Source: Solirubrobacterales bacterium (GTDB taxonomy: Bacteria; Actinomycetota; Thermoleophilia; Solirubrobacterales; Solirubrobacteraceae). Taken from it: DNA of 14,788 nucleotides. Numbering within the stretch: the stretch's first letter is position 1; every line of letters starts with the position of its first letter. Where the stretch lies: the NCBI GenBank assembly GCA_017354065.1, contig JAFMRN010000024.1, positions 1 to 14,788 of the forward strand, read 5' to 3'. Positions 6,194 to 13,410 of this stretch are shown one piece after another. Both the position numbers and the translations under genes were made by a program. The notes below the pieces were generated by a model. The model was not told the DNA's origin. It did not search any database and saw only the letters and a program-made list of their open reading frames with translations.

Positions 6194-7141
6194 ATGACAA
6201 GGGACTTGATGATCGAGACGCAGGCGTTGCGCAAGCGCTTCGGCGACACACAGGCGCTGGACGGCCTCGACCTGAGCGCGCCGGCGGGCAGTGTGCTCGG
6301 CGTGCTGGGCCCCAACGGCGCTGGCAAGACGACCGCGGTGCGCGTGCTGACGACGCTGACGCGCCCCGACGCGGGCACGGCGATGATCGCGGGGATCGAT
6401 GTGGTGCGCGACCCGGCGGCGGTCCAGCGCAAGATCGGCGTGGCCGCTCACGACGCGACGGTTGACGAGGCGCTGACCGGGTGCCAGAACCTGGTGATGA
6501 TCGGGCGCTTGTCAGGGCTGAGCGGCCGCGCGGCGCGTGCACGCGCGGGCGACCTGCTGGAACAGTTCACCCTGACCGAGGCCGCCGAACGCCCGGTCAA
6601 AGGCTATTCCGGAGGCATGCGCCGCCGCCTGGACTTGGCGGCGGCGCTCGTCACGCACCCGCCGGTGTTGTTCCTCGACGAGCCGACCACGGGTCTTGAC
6701 CCGACCAGCCGGCTCCGGATGTGGGACGTGATCCGGGGGCTGGTGGCCGACGGCACGACGCTCCTGTTGACGACCCAGTATCTGGATGAAGCCGATGAGC
6801 TGGCAGACCGGATCGTGGTTGTCGACCACGGCCGGGCGATCGCCGAGGGGACCGCGGGTGAGCTGAAATCCCAGACCGGGGGTGCGCGGTTGGAGGTGAC
6901 GTTGTCCGAGCCGGACGCGCAGGCCGCCGATGCTCTGGAGCCGCATGTGAGCGGTTCGGTCAGCGTGTCTGTGGACGGACTGCACCTGCGGGCGCCGGTG
7001 GCCGGCGGCGACGGGCTCGCCACGACCGTGGTGCGGGCGCTGGATCAGGCCGACATCACGGTAGAGGACGTGCAGGTGCGGCCGCCGTCGCTGGACGACG
7101 TTTTCCTGGCGCTGACCAGCCCGGTGGCCGCTCATGTCTAG
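6194..7141 (+). CDS. ABC exporter ATP-binding protein, DrrA-like
   Basis: 315 residues from the ATG at 6194, chosen because AAGGAG (6179-6184) is spaced 9 bp before it; a TTG at 6167 in the same frame would place the RBS inside the gene. It has Walker A 'GPNGAGKTT' (39-47), signature 'YSGGMRRR' (138-145), Walker B 'VLFLDEPTTGLDP' (158-170) and the DrrA-type 'TTQYLDEADELADRI' with Gln in place of the H-loop His. The C-terminal 'RPPSLDDVFLALT' is the DrrA hallmark. DrrA-type ATPases power export of antibiotics, drugs or lipids with a DrrB-type permease. The Q-loop, usually 'GQ-AAVDE', reads 'VAAHDATVDEALTG' (83-96), with His86 in place of Gln. The stop codon overlaps the permease start by 8 bp. 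Substrate is not predictable. Confidence 0.95.
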   Translation: MTRDLMIETQALRKRFGDTQALDGLDLSAPAGSVLGVLGPNGAGKTTAVRVLTTLTRPDAGTAMIAGIDVVRDPAAVQRKIGVAAHDATVDEALTGCQNLVMIGRLSGLSGRAARARAGDLLEQFTLTEAAERPVKGYSGGMRRRLDLAAALVTHPPVLFLDEPTTGLDPTSRLRMWDVIRGLVADGTTLLLTTQYLDEADELADRIVVVDHGRAIAEGTAGELKSQTGGARLEVTLSEPDAQAADALEPHVSGSVSVSVDGLHLRAPVAGGDGLATTVVRALDQADITVEDVQVRPPSLDDVFLALTSPVAAHV

Positions 7142-7928
7142 TGCGATCCGCGATGTCTGGGTGCTGACCTGGCGCAACCTCCTGCACCTGCGGCGTGAGC
7201 CCGCGCGGCTGTCCGATGCAACCGTGCAGCCGGTCCTGTTCACGCTGCTGTTCGTCTACGTGCTCGGCGCCGGCATGGTTCTGCCCGGGGGCGGGGCCTA
7301 CAAGCAGTACGCGATTTCCGGCCTGCTGGCGATGAACCTCGTGACCTCAGCGATCGGCACGGCGGTCGGGCTCGCCGATGACCTCGGCACCGGCGTGATC
7401 GACCGGTTCCGGACCCTGGCGATGTGGAAACCGGCCGTGTTGGTCGGCCGCTCGGTGACCGACATCGCAACCGCCGCGCTGTGCGGGGGCTTTGTGGTGC
7501 TCACCGGCCTGGTGATCGGTTGGCGTCCGCACGCAGGTGTGCTGTCGGTTGCCGCGGGTCTGGGGATCTTCCTGGTGTTCAGCTACGCGCTGTCCTGGGG
7601 GGTCGGCTGCATCGGACTGCTGACGCGTGACGCAGAGGCCTCCAACGGGATAGGCCTGGTGGTCTTGTTCCCGCTGGCGATCGTCTCCAACGCGCTGGTA
7701 CCGACCCAGCACATGCCGGCCATCTTGCGCGTGATCGCGGACTGGAACCCGGTCTCCGCGGTTACGGCGGCGTCACGCAAGCTGCTCGGCAACCCGAACC
7801 CGTCCGCTGGCAGTCACGCCTGGCCGATGCAACACCCGGTGGTCGCGGCGCTGTTGTGGTCGGCGCTGTTGTTGGCCATCTTCGCGCCGCTGGCGACGCG
7901 GATCTACCGGACGCGCACGGCGGACTGA
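7134..7928 (+). CDS. ABC-2 type permease, DrrB-like
   Basis: 264 residues. A cytosolic N-terminus 'VLTWRNLLHLRREPARLSDATVQPVLFTLLFVYVLG' (9-44) is followed by about six hydrophobic segments (near 33-50, 62-80, 105-127, 138-163, 170-188 and 238-256). This is the ABC-2 membrane fold. The segment 'DDLGTGVIDRFRTLAMWKPAVLVGRSVTD' (82-110) is the conserved DrrB motif between helices 2 and 3. It forms the membrane half of the exporter with the preceding ATPase. The start ATG at 7134 lies inside the ATPase gene (ATGTCTAG overlap), so coupling is translational. A hairpin follows 9 bp after the stop. Confidence 0.94.
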   Translation: MSSAIRDVWVLTWRNLLHLRREPARLSDATVQPVLFTLLFVYVLGAGMVLPGGGAYKQYAISGLLAMNLVTSAIGTAVGLADDLGTGVIDRFRTLAMWKPAVLVGRSVTDIATAALCGGFVVLTGLVIGWRPHAGVLSVAAGLGIFLVFSYALSWGVGCIGLLTRDAEASNGIGLVVLFPLAIVSNALVPTQHMPAILRVIADWNPVSAVTAASRKLLGNPNPSAGSHAWPMQHPVVAALLWSALLLAIFAPLATRIYRTRTAD

Positions 7929-7936
7929 GCTGCCGG

Positions 7937-7958
7937 CCCCCGATCTCAAAGTCGGGGG
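7937..7958. terminator. Hairpin between convergent exporter and metH genes
   Basis: CCCCCGA (7937-7943) pairs with TCGGGGG (7952-7958) around an 8-base loop, and flanking GGC/GCC bases extend the stem. It sits in the 43-bp gap between the permease stop and the metH stop and could end transcription from both sides. No long T-run follows on either strand. Confidence 0.65.
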
Positions 7959-7971
7959 GCGGGCCAGCAAC

Positions 7972-10900
7972 TTAAGCCGGAACCGCCTCCGGGTCCGCGT
8001 CGGGATCGCTGTCTGACAGCTCCGCCAGACGCGTCGGGTCCTTGTCGGTGCCCTTGATCAGCTCGTCCGCGGCCTGGCGCTCGTTCTTGGGCAGCTGGCC
8101 GTGGCGCATCGTGAAGTAGTCGGCCTGGGGGTGGTGGGCGATGATCGCCACCGTCGACTGCTCCGGCTCCAGGGCGTGGCCGCCGCTCAGGCGCAAACCG
8201 ATGGACGGCGCGTCCAGCAGGCGGAACAGCTTCTCGTGCTCGGACTGCTCGGGCACCGCTGGGTAACCCCAGCTGTAGCGGCGGCCCTGGGACGCACCGA
8301 TGCCCAGGTCAGAACGGACCTTGGCGTGCATCCACTCGGCCATGCCCTCCGCGGCCTGGGTGCCGAGTCCGTGGACGAACAGCTGCTCGGCAAACTCTCC
8401 ATCGGCCTCGAGCTTGGCCATCAGCTCGGTGACCTCGTCACCGGCGGTGACCGCCTGCAGCGCGAGCACGTCGATCCCCTCCCCAATCGGCCGGTAGAAG
8501 TCGGCCAGGCACAGGCGCTCACCCTTGGGCTGGCGCGGGCAGACGAAGCGCTCGAGCTCCTTCTCGCCCGGGGCCTCGGGATCCCAGACGACGATCTCAT
8601 TGCCGTCGGAGTTCGCCGGGAAGTAACCCAGCAGCGCGCGGGGATGCAGATAGTCCTGCTCACGCCACATGCGCTCCAGGCGCGGCTGGAAGTCCTCACG
8701 CACCAGCTTCGTCCACTCATCACCCTTGACGCCGCGGCCGCCCCAGTGGAGCTTGAACAGCACGTGGCTGTCCAGGTGCGAGTAGACCTCATCCAGGTCG
8801 ACGGGGATCTCACGCGCGCCCCAGAACGGCGGCTCCGGCACCGGGTTGTCGGTGGCGGCGGCGCTGCGCACGGAATCGTCGGTGGTCGGCGGCAGGTTGC
8901 TCTCATCCTCGACCGGCTTCTCACGCAGGGCCTTGGCTGCCGCCTGGGTCTTGGCGATCAGCTCCTGGCGCTGGTCGGGCTCGATCAGCTGGTCCATCAC
9001 GGCCAGGCCCTCAAAGGCGTCCTTGCAGAAGAACACGCCGGGCTCATACACCTCGTCGGACTCGGTGCCGCCGGGGTACAGCACGCGATAGCCGAAGTTG
9101 CGGTTGATCGCGGCGCCGCCGATCAGCACCGGGTACTCCAGGCCTTGGGAGTGCAGCTCCTGGATCGCGGCCGGCATCTGCTTGGAGGTCGAGACCAGCA
9201 GCGCGGACAGGCCGATCGCCGTCGCGTTGTGCTCCTGGGCGCCCTCCAGGATCGTCGAGATCGGGACCTGCTTGCCGAGGTCGACGACGGTGTAGCCGTT
9301 GTTGGTCAGGATCGTGTTGACCAGCGACTTGCCGATGTCGTGCACGTCGCCGAACACGGTCGCGAGCACGACCGTGCCCTTGGTGTAGCCCTCCATCTTC
9401 TCGAGGTAGTTCTCGAGCTGGGCCACGGCTTTCTTCATGACCTCGGCGGACTGCAGCACGAAGGGCAAGATCAGCTCGCCGGCGCCGAACTTGTCGCCGA
9501 CCTCCTTCATCGCGGGCAACAGCACGTCGTTCAGCACCGGGACGGCGCCGATCTTCTCGACGGCCTTGTCGATCCAGTCCTCGACGCCGTCCTTCTTGCG
9601 GCGCAGGATGTGGAAGTGCAGGGCCTCCTCAGGCTCCATGCCCTCGGTCGGGTCGGCCTTGGCGTCGTCTTGCTCTGACTCGCCCTTGGACTCGAAGTGG
9701 GCGATCAGCTTCTCCAGCGCGTCGTCTGAACGGTTGAAGACGAGGTTGTCGGCCAGCTCGCGTTCTTCCTCGGGGATCTCGCCGTAGGGCGTGATGTGGT
9801 TCGGGTTGACCATCGCCAGGTCCAGCCCGGCCTCAACGCAGTGGTGCAGGAACACCGAGTTGATCGCGCGGCGCGCGGCCATGCCGACACCGAAGGACAC
9901 GTTGGAGACGCCGAGGCTGGTCTTGACGCCGGGCAGCTCAGCCTTGATCTGGCGGATGCCCTCGATCGTCTCGATCGCTGAGGGCTTCCACTCCTCATCA
10001 CCGGTGGTCAGGGTGAAGGTCAGACAGTCGAAGATCAGGTCCTCGTTCTTGAGCCCGTGGGCGTTGACCAGCTCGGTGATCCGTTTGGCGATCTCGAGCT
10101 TGCGCTCGCGGGTCTTGGCCATGCCGACCTCATCAATCGTCAGCGCGATCAGCGCGGCGCCGTGCTGTTTTGCCAGCGGCGCGACGGTGTTGAGCTTGTC
10201 CTCGCCGGCTTCGAGGTTGACGGAGTTGACGATCGCGCGCCCCGGGATCTGCTCCAGCGCGGTCTTGATCACGTCCGGCTCGGTCGAGTCGACCTGGATC
10301 GGCGCGGGCTGGGTCAGGGAGATGCGCTTGACGACCTGGCGCATCTGCTCGGCCTCATCGGTGCGCTCTGTCAGCGCGACACAGACGTCGAGCACGTGGG
10401 CGCCGCCGTTGACCTGGTCCTCGGCGACCTGGAGGATCCCGTCATAGTCGTCGGCCAGCAGCATCTCCTTGGCCTTGCGTGAACCCTGGGAGTTGACGCG
10501 CTCGCCGACCAGCGTCGGGGTCGGGTCCTGGACCAGCGGGGTCGCGGAGATCATGCTGGAGACGTGCGGCTCGCGGGGTTCCTTGGTGGCGTTGGGGGTG
10601 ACGCCCTTGACGCGCTCAGCGATCGCCCGGATGTGGTCCGGGGTGGTGCCACAGCAGCCGCCGACGATGTTCACGCCGTAGCGCTCCACGTACTCGCCGA
10701 GCGTCTCGGCCAGCGGCTCGGGCTCCTCCGGGAACACGGTCTCGCCGTTGGGGCCCTGCTGGGGGATGCCGGCGTTGGGGATGCAGTGAATCGGGGTTTG
10801 GGAGTACTCACCGAGGAAGCGGATCGCGTCACGCATGTCCTCGGGCCCGGTTGAGCAGTTCAGCCCGATGATGTCGACCTCAAGCGCGTTCAACGTCGTC

Positions 10901-11523
10901 AGCACGGACTGGATGTCGGTGCCCAACAGCATCTTGCCGCCGTTCGGCAGCAGCGACACGCTGATCTGGATCGGAAGCTTCTTGTCGGTGAGCTTGAAGG
11001 CCTCACGCGCGCCGAAGATCGCCGCCTTGACCTCAAGGATGTCCTGGGCGGTCTCAATCGTGATCAGGTCGGCGCCGCCCCTGATCAGGCCCTGGGCCTG
11101 CTCGGTGAAGACCGTCACGAGTTCTGGGAACAGGATGTTGCCCAGCGTCGGATCGTCTGAGGCGGGGAGGTAGCCGGTCGGGCCGATCGAGCCCGCGACG
11201 AAGCGTGACTCGCCCGCGGCCTTACGCGCGATCTCCGCGGCCTTCTGGTTGATCTCCAGCGTGTGATCCTCGAGACCCCACTCCGAGAGCTTCAGCCGCG
11301 ACGCCTGGAAGGTGTCGGTCTCGACCACGTCGGCGCCGGCGTCGAGCATGCTGGTGTGCACGCCCTCGATCACGTCGGGGCGGTTGAGGACCAGAACCTC
11401 GTGGGCGCGTCCGGGAAGGCGGTAGTCCTTCTCCAGGTCGAGATCGAACATCTCGAGCGTTGCACCCATGCCTCCGTCATAGACAACAACTCGTTCTTTT
11501 GTGGCGGCAATGAGATCACGCAT
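7972..11523 (-). CDS. metH: Cobalamin-dependent methionine synthase (5-methyltetrahydrofolate--homocysteine methyltransferase)
   Basis: 1183 residues from the ATG at 11523; a TTG two codons upstream (11529) is also in frame. It transfers methyl from methyl-tetrahydrofolate to homocysteine via B12 in the cytosol. Domain order is complete. The homocysteine/zinc domain (~1-310) has Cys223 in 'GLNCSTGPEDM' and Cys290-Cys291 in 'GGCCGTTPDHI'. The pterin-binding domain (~335-600) starts 'TLVGERVNSQGSRKAKE'. The B12 cap and Rossmann domain (~630-860) has 'GDVHDIGKSLV', the DxHxxG His near residue 728. The reactivation domain (~890-1150) has 'RRYSWGYPAVPEQ' and binds AdoMet. Linkers around 614-630 and 865-895 are acidic and low in conservation. 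The last ~35 residues are an Asp/Glu-rich tail. No cobalamin or SAM riboswitch motif and no good Shine-Dalgarno were found upstream. It is a single-gene unit, convergent with the exporter. Confidence 0.97.
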   Translation of the reverse strand: MRDLIAATKERVVVYDGGMGATLEMFDLDLEKDYRLPGRAHEVLVLNRPDVIEGVHTSMLDAGADVVETDTFQASRLKLSEWGLEDHTLEINQKAAEIARKAAGESRFVAGSIGPTGYLPASDDPTLGNILFPELVTVFTEQAQGLIRGGADLITIETAQDILEVKAAIFGAREAFKLTDKKLPIQISVSLLPNGGKMLLGTDIQSVLTTLNALEVDIIGLNCSTGPEDMRDAIRFLGEYSQTPIHCIPNAGIPQQGPNGETVFPEEPEPLAETLGEYVERYGVNIVGGCCGTTPDHIRAIAERVKGVTPNATKEPREPHVSSMISATPLVQDPTPTLVGERVNSQGSRKAKEMLLADDYDGILQVAEDQVNGGAHVLDVCVALTERTDEAEQMRQVVKRISLTQPAPIQVDSTEPDVIKTALEQIPGRAIVNSVNLEAGEDKLNTVAPLAKQHGAALIALTIDEVGMAKTRERKLEIAKRITELVNAHGLKNEDLIFDCLTFTLTTGDEEWKPSAIETIEGIRQIKAELPGVKTSLGVSNVSFGVGMAARRAINSVFLHHCVEAGLDLAMVNPNHITPYGEIPEEERELADNLVFNRSDDALEKLIAHFESKGESEQDDAKADPTEGMEPEEALHFHILRRKKDGVEDWIDKAVEKIGAVPVLNDVLLPAMKEVGDKFGAGELILPFVLQSAEVMKKAVAQLENYLEKMEGYTKGTVVLATVFGDVHDIGKSLVNTILTNNGYTVVDLGKQVPISTILEGAQEHNATAIGLSALLVSTSKQMPAAIQELHSQGLEYPVLIGGAAINRNFGYRVLYPGGTESDEVYEPGVFFCKDAFEGLAVMDQLIEPDQRQELIAKTQAAAKALREKPVEDESNLPPTTDDSVRSAAATDNPVPEPPFWGAREIPVDLDEVYSHLDSHVLFKLHWGGRGVKGDEWTKLVREDFQPRLERMWREQDYLHPRALLGYFPANSDGNEIVVWDPEAPGEKELERFVCPRQPKGERLCLADFYRPIGEGIDVLALQAVTAGDEVTELMAKLEADGEFAEQLFVHGLGTQAAEGMAEWMHAKVRSDLGIGASQGRRYSWGYPAVPEQSEHEKLFRLLDAPSIGLRLSGGHALEPEQSTVAIIAHHPQADYFTMRHGQLPKNERQAADELIKGTDKDPTRLAELSDSDPDADPEAVPA

Positions 11524-11543
11524 GGTCAAGGAGGGTATCGAAA

Positions 11544-11565
11544 CCTTGACACGAGCGTGTCAGGG
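11544..11565. promoter_or_regulatory. Palindrome in the metH / TIGR04222 intergenic region
   Basis: TGACACG-AG-CGTGTCA (11547-11562) has perfect 7-bp arms and extends to CC/GG on the outside with one mismatch. It lies about 24 bp upstream of the metH ATG and about 135 bp upstream of the TIGR04222 gene, so it could be an operator for metH or for both divergent units. It does not match a regulator consensus that I can name. Confidence 0.4.
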
Positions 11566-11595
11566 TTGTGGTTTGCGGTCTTTTGGGCGTCGCGG

Positions 11596-11640
11596 CTCCG
11601 AGCAGGAAGCTCGTCGTCACGAGGAGTTTCCTGCTCAGAG
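11596..11640. repeat. Inverted repeat (hairpin) upstream of the TIGR04222 operon, copy 1 of a repeated palindrome
   Basis: CTCCGAGCAGGAA (11596-11608) and TTCCTGCTCAGAG (11628-11640) pair at 12 of 13 positions. An inner CTCGT/ACGAG pair gives a second stem. The right arm is part of an 18-bp exact repeat that recurs at 14752-14769. The hairpin lies 59 bp before the chosen GTG start. Confidence 0.7.
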
Positions 11641-11643
11641 TTG
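11626..11643 (+). repeat. 18-bp direct repeat, copy 1
   Basis: GTTTCCTGCTCAGAGTTG occurs identically here and at 14752-14769. An 18-base exact match is unlikely by chance in a window of this size. The two copies bracket the TIGR04222-DUF692-partner operon and the nuclease gene. Confidence 0.85.
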
Positions 11644-11698
11644 TGGCGGTTATCCGATTTCAGCCACGATGGGATACTTCGCGGGCATGGAGGGAGTT

Positions 11699-12610
11699 GT
11701 GGCGGCGAGCGGGGATACCTGGGGTGTCAGTGGGCCGACTTTTCTGTTGGTTTACGCGGTCGTGTTCGCGGTACTGCTGGTCGGCGCATTTCTGATTGGG
11801 CGCGTACTCCAGAACCCGGAGAAGGTTGATGTCAGGCCTGCCTCGCTGTCGCTGTGGGAGCTGGCGATGCTGGAGGGCGGGCCCGCCCAGGTGGTCCTAG
11901 CGGCCGTCCTGCAACTGCGGGGGAACGGGGCGATCGACGCTCAGAACGGACAGCTGCGCGCAAGCGGCCGGTCGGCTCGCGGCGGGAGCCCGGTTGACGC
12001 CGCCGTGCTGAAGGTCATCGAACAGCGTGACGGCATCACGCTCAAGGAGACGGTGTCCAAGCTCAAGCGCGGCCCCGAAATCCGGCAGCTCCGGAGTGAC
12101 CTGGTTGACCGTGGTCTGATGCTCCCGGCCGGACGCCGGGGGCAGATTTGGCTCGTGAACTGCGTGCCGCTGCTGGTGATCGTGGCCTTGGGGGTTGTTC
12201 GGCTGATCGCCGGATCGGCGAATCACAAGCCCACGGGTGATCTGATCGCCCTGCTCTGCTTGTTCGCCGGGATCGGAGGCATGTTCGCCGCCGTCATGAT
12301 GCCGAGCGGAACGAAGTCCGCTAAGACCGTGCTCGAGAAGGCGCGCTCGCTGGCCCGTCCCAGCGAGATGGCGGGACTCGCTGCACTGTTCGGGTTCAAG
12401 GCGCTTTGGTTCAACGATCCGGCGGCAGCGGTCGCGCTGGGCCTGCCGCGCGTCGATACCACGGTTGGCTCCTGGGATAGAGGCGCTGTCATCCCATACG
12501 GCTGCGGGGCCGGCGGTAACTGTGCGTCGGTGGCCAGCGGCGGAGACTCCGGTGGCTCGACCGGCGGCTGTGGCGGTGGTGGCGGCTGTGGCGGAGGCTG
12601 CGGCGGATGA
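11699..12610 (+). CDS. TIGR04222-type membrane protein with Gly/Cys-rich C-terminal tail; candidate MNIO substrate
   Basis: 303 residues from the GTG at 11699, chosen because GGAGGGAG (11689-11696) lies just before it and the protein then opens with the family-like 'ASGDTWGVSGPTFLLVYAVV'. In-frame ATGs at 11687 and 11669 have no good RBS. There is one N-terminal helix (~13-34), a soluble domain (~40-155, including 'LWELAMLEGGPAQVVLAAVLQL' and 'DGITLKETVSKLKRGPEI'), two further helices (~157-178 and ~187-206), then a soluble segment. The last 37 residues (12497-12607) are a Gly-rich tail with five Cys in the order YGCGAGG, GNCAS, GGCGG, GGCGGG, GCGG. This architecture matches the TIGR04222 family as I remember it. 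The stop overlaps the DUF692 start (ATGA). The tail resembles MNIO-modified Cys-rich peptides, so it may be the enzyme's target; that is inference. Confidence 0.85.
   Translation: MAASGDTWGVSGPTFLLVYAVVFAVLLVGAFLIGRVLQNPEKVDVRPASLSLWELAMLEGGPAQVVLAAVLQLRGNGAIDAQNGQLRASGRSARGGSPVDAAVLKVIEQRDGITLKETVSKLKRGPEIRQLRSDLVDRGLMLPAGRRGQIWLVNCVPLLVIVALGVVRLIAGSANHKPTGDLIALLCLFAGIGGMFAAVMMPSGTKSAKTVLEKARSLARPSEMAGLAALFGFKALWFNDPAAAVALGLPRVDTTVGSWDRGAVIPYGCGAGGNCASVASGGDSGGSTGGCGGGGGCGGGCGG
12497..12607 (+). other. Five-cysteine, glycine-rich C-terminal tail (putative modification region)
   Basis: The last 37 codons of the TIGR04222 gene encode mostly Gly, Ser and Ala with five Cys and end in CGG. It is low-complexity DNA (GGC/GGT/TGT runs), but the Cys codons are spaced regularly at the end (C-x5-C-x3-C). 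It is the only Cys-rich stretch near the MNIO gene. Confidence 0.8.
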
Positions 12611-13410
12611 GCCCCGAGCTGGGGCTCGGGATCGGCTGGCGCCCTGAGCTGGAGCCGGTGATCGACAGTGATCCGGATCTGTTCATCGAGGTGATTGCCG
12701 AGAACGTCAATTCCGAGCATCTGCCGCCCGGGCTTGCGCGGTACGTGGCACAGGGACGTCAGGTGATTCCGCACGGCATCAGGCTGTCGCTTGGCGGGGC
12801 CGAGCTGCCGGATCCCAAGCGTCTCGAGCATCTACAGCGTTTGGCAGCACGCGTTGGCGCCCCACTTGTCTCCGAGCACATCGCCTTTGCCCGGGCTCAT
12901 GGTGTGGAGGCCGGCCACGTGCTGCCGGTCCCGCGCACCCAGGAGGCGCTGGAGATCATCGCCGCGAACGTGGCGGCCGCGCAGGCGGCGCTCGATGTGC
13001 CGCTCGCGCTCGAACATGTCTCGGCGCTGTCTGAGTGGCCGGATCCGGAGTTCAACGAGCCGGAGTTCATCGCCGCGCTGATCCGGGAGACGGGCGCGGC
13101 ACTGCTGCTGGACGTTTCCAACTTGTATGCGAACGGCACCAACCACGGCTTCGATCCGGTGGAGGCGTTGGACGTGCTGCCGCTCGAGCGGATCGCCTAC
13201 GTCCACGTCGGGGGTGGCGTGGTTCGGGACGGCCGCTACCACGACACGCACACAGATCCGGTGGTCGGGGAGGTGCTCAACCTGCTGGCTGAGCTGGCTC
13301 GGCGGGGGCCGTTGTCCGGGGTCCTGCTGGAGCGCGACGGCGGCTTTCCGGCGGATGCTGAGACCCAGGCTGAGCTGAACGCGATTCGCGACGCGGCCGG
13401 CCTTGGCTGA
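12607..13410 (+). CDS. DUF692 family multinuclear iron oxygenase (MNIO, MbnB/TglH/BufB-like)
   Basis: 267 residues, a TIM-barrel of usual DUF692 length. Motifs in order: 'GLGIGWRPEL' (6-15), 'IPHGIRLSLGG' (54-64, His56), 'LVSEHIAF' (87-94, Glu90/His91), 'LALEHVSAL' (133-141, Glu136), 'LLLDVSNLYANGTNHG' (166-181, Asp169, Asn172, His180), 'IAYVHVGGG' (196-204, His200), 'YHDTHTDPV' (211-219, Asp213, His215, Asp217) and 'LLERDGGFP' (240-248, Glu242). These are candidate ligands for the two- or three-iron centre. Characterised members modify Cys in peptides, for example to oxazolone/thioamide (MbnB) or thiooxazole (BufB). The canonical 'HLAGH' ends as 'HVGGG' here, which seems typical of the actinobacterial TIGR04222-linked subgroup. 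It overlaps both neighbours, by 4 and 8 bp. Confidence 0.93.
   Translation: MSPELGLGIGWRPELEPVIDSDPDLFIEVIAENVNSEHLPPGLARYVAQGRQVIPHGIRLSLGGAELPDPKRLEHLQRLAARVGAPLVSEHIAFARAHGVEAGHVLPVPRTQEALEIIAANVAAAQAALDVPLALEHVSALSEWPDPEFNEPEFIAALIRETGAALLLDVSNLYANGTNHGFDPVEALDVLPLERIAYVHVGGGVVRDGRYHDTHTDPVVGEVLNLLAELARRGPLSGVLLERDGGFPADAETQAELNAIRDAAGLG

Noticed and set aside
8101..9678. Plus-strand open frame of 525 codons inside metH
   Set aside because: Antisense shadow of metH; composition is Leu/Gly/Arg/Val repeats with no family pattern and no RBS.
11501..11698. Longer N-terminus for the TIGR04222 protein
   Set aside because: The extra residues would overlap the metH start and the hairpin repeat, carry no family-like sequence and have no RBS; the GTG at 11699 has a strong one.
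11524..11698. Cobalamin or SAM riboswitch upstream of metH
   Set aside because: I looked for a B12-box-like GCCACTG core and SAM-type helices on the minus strand and saw none; only short palindromes are present.
12500..12607. Microsatellite or CRISPR-like repeat
   Set aside because: The GGC/GGT/TGT run is in frame, encodes the Gly/Cys tail, and has no spacer-repeat structure.
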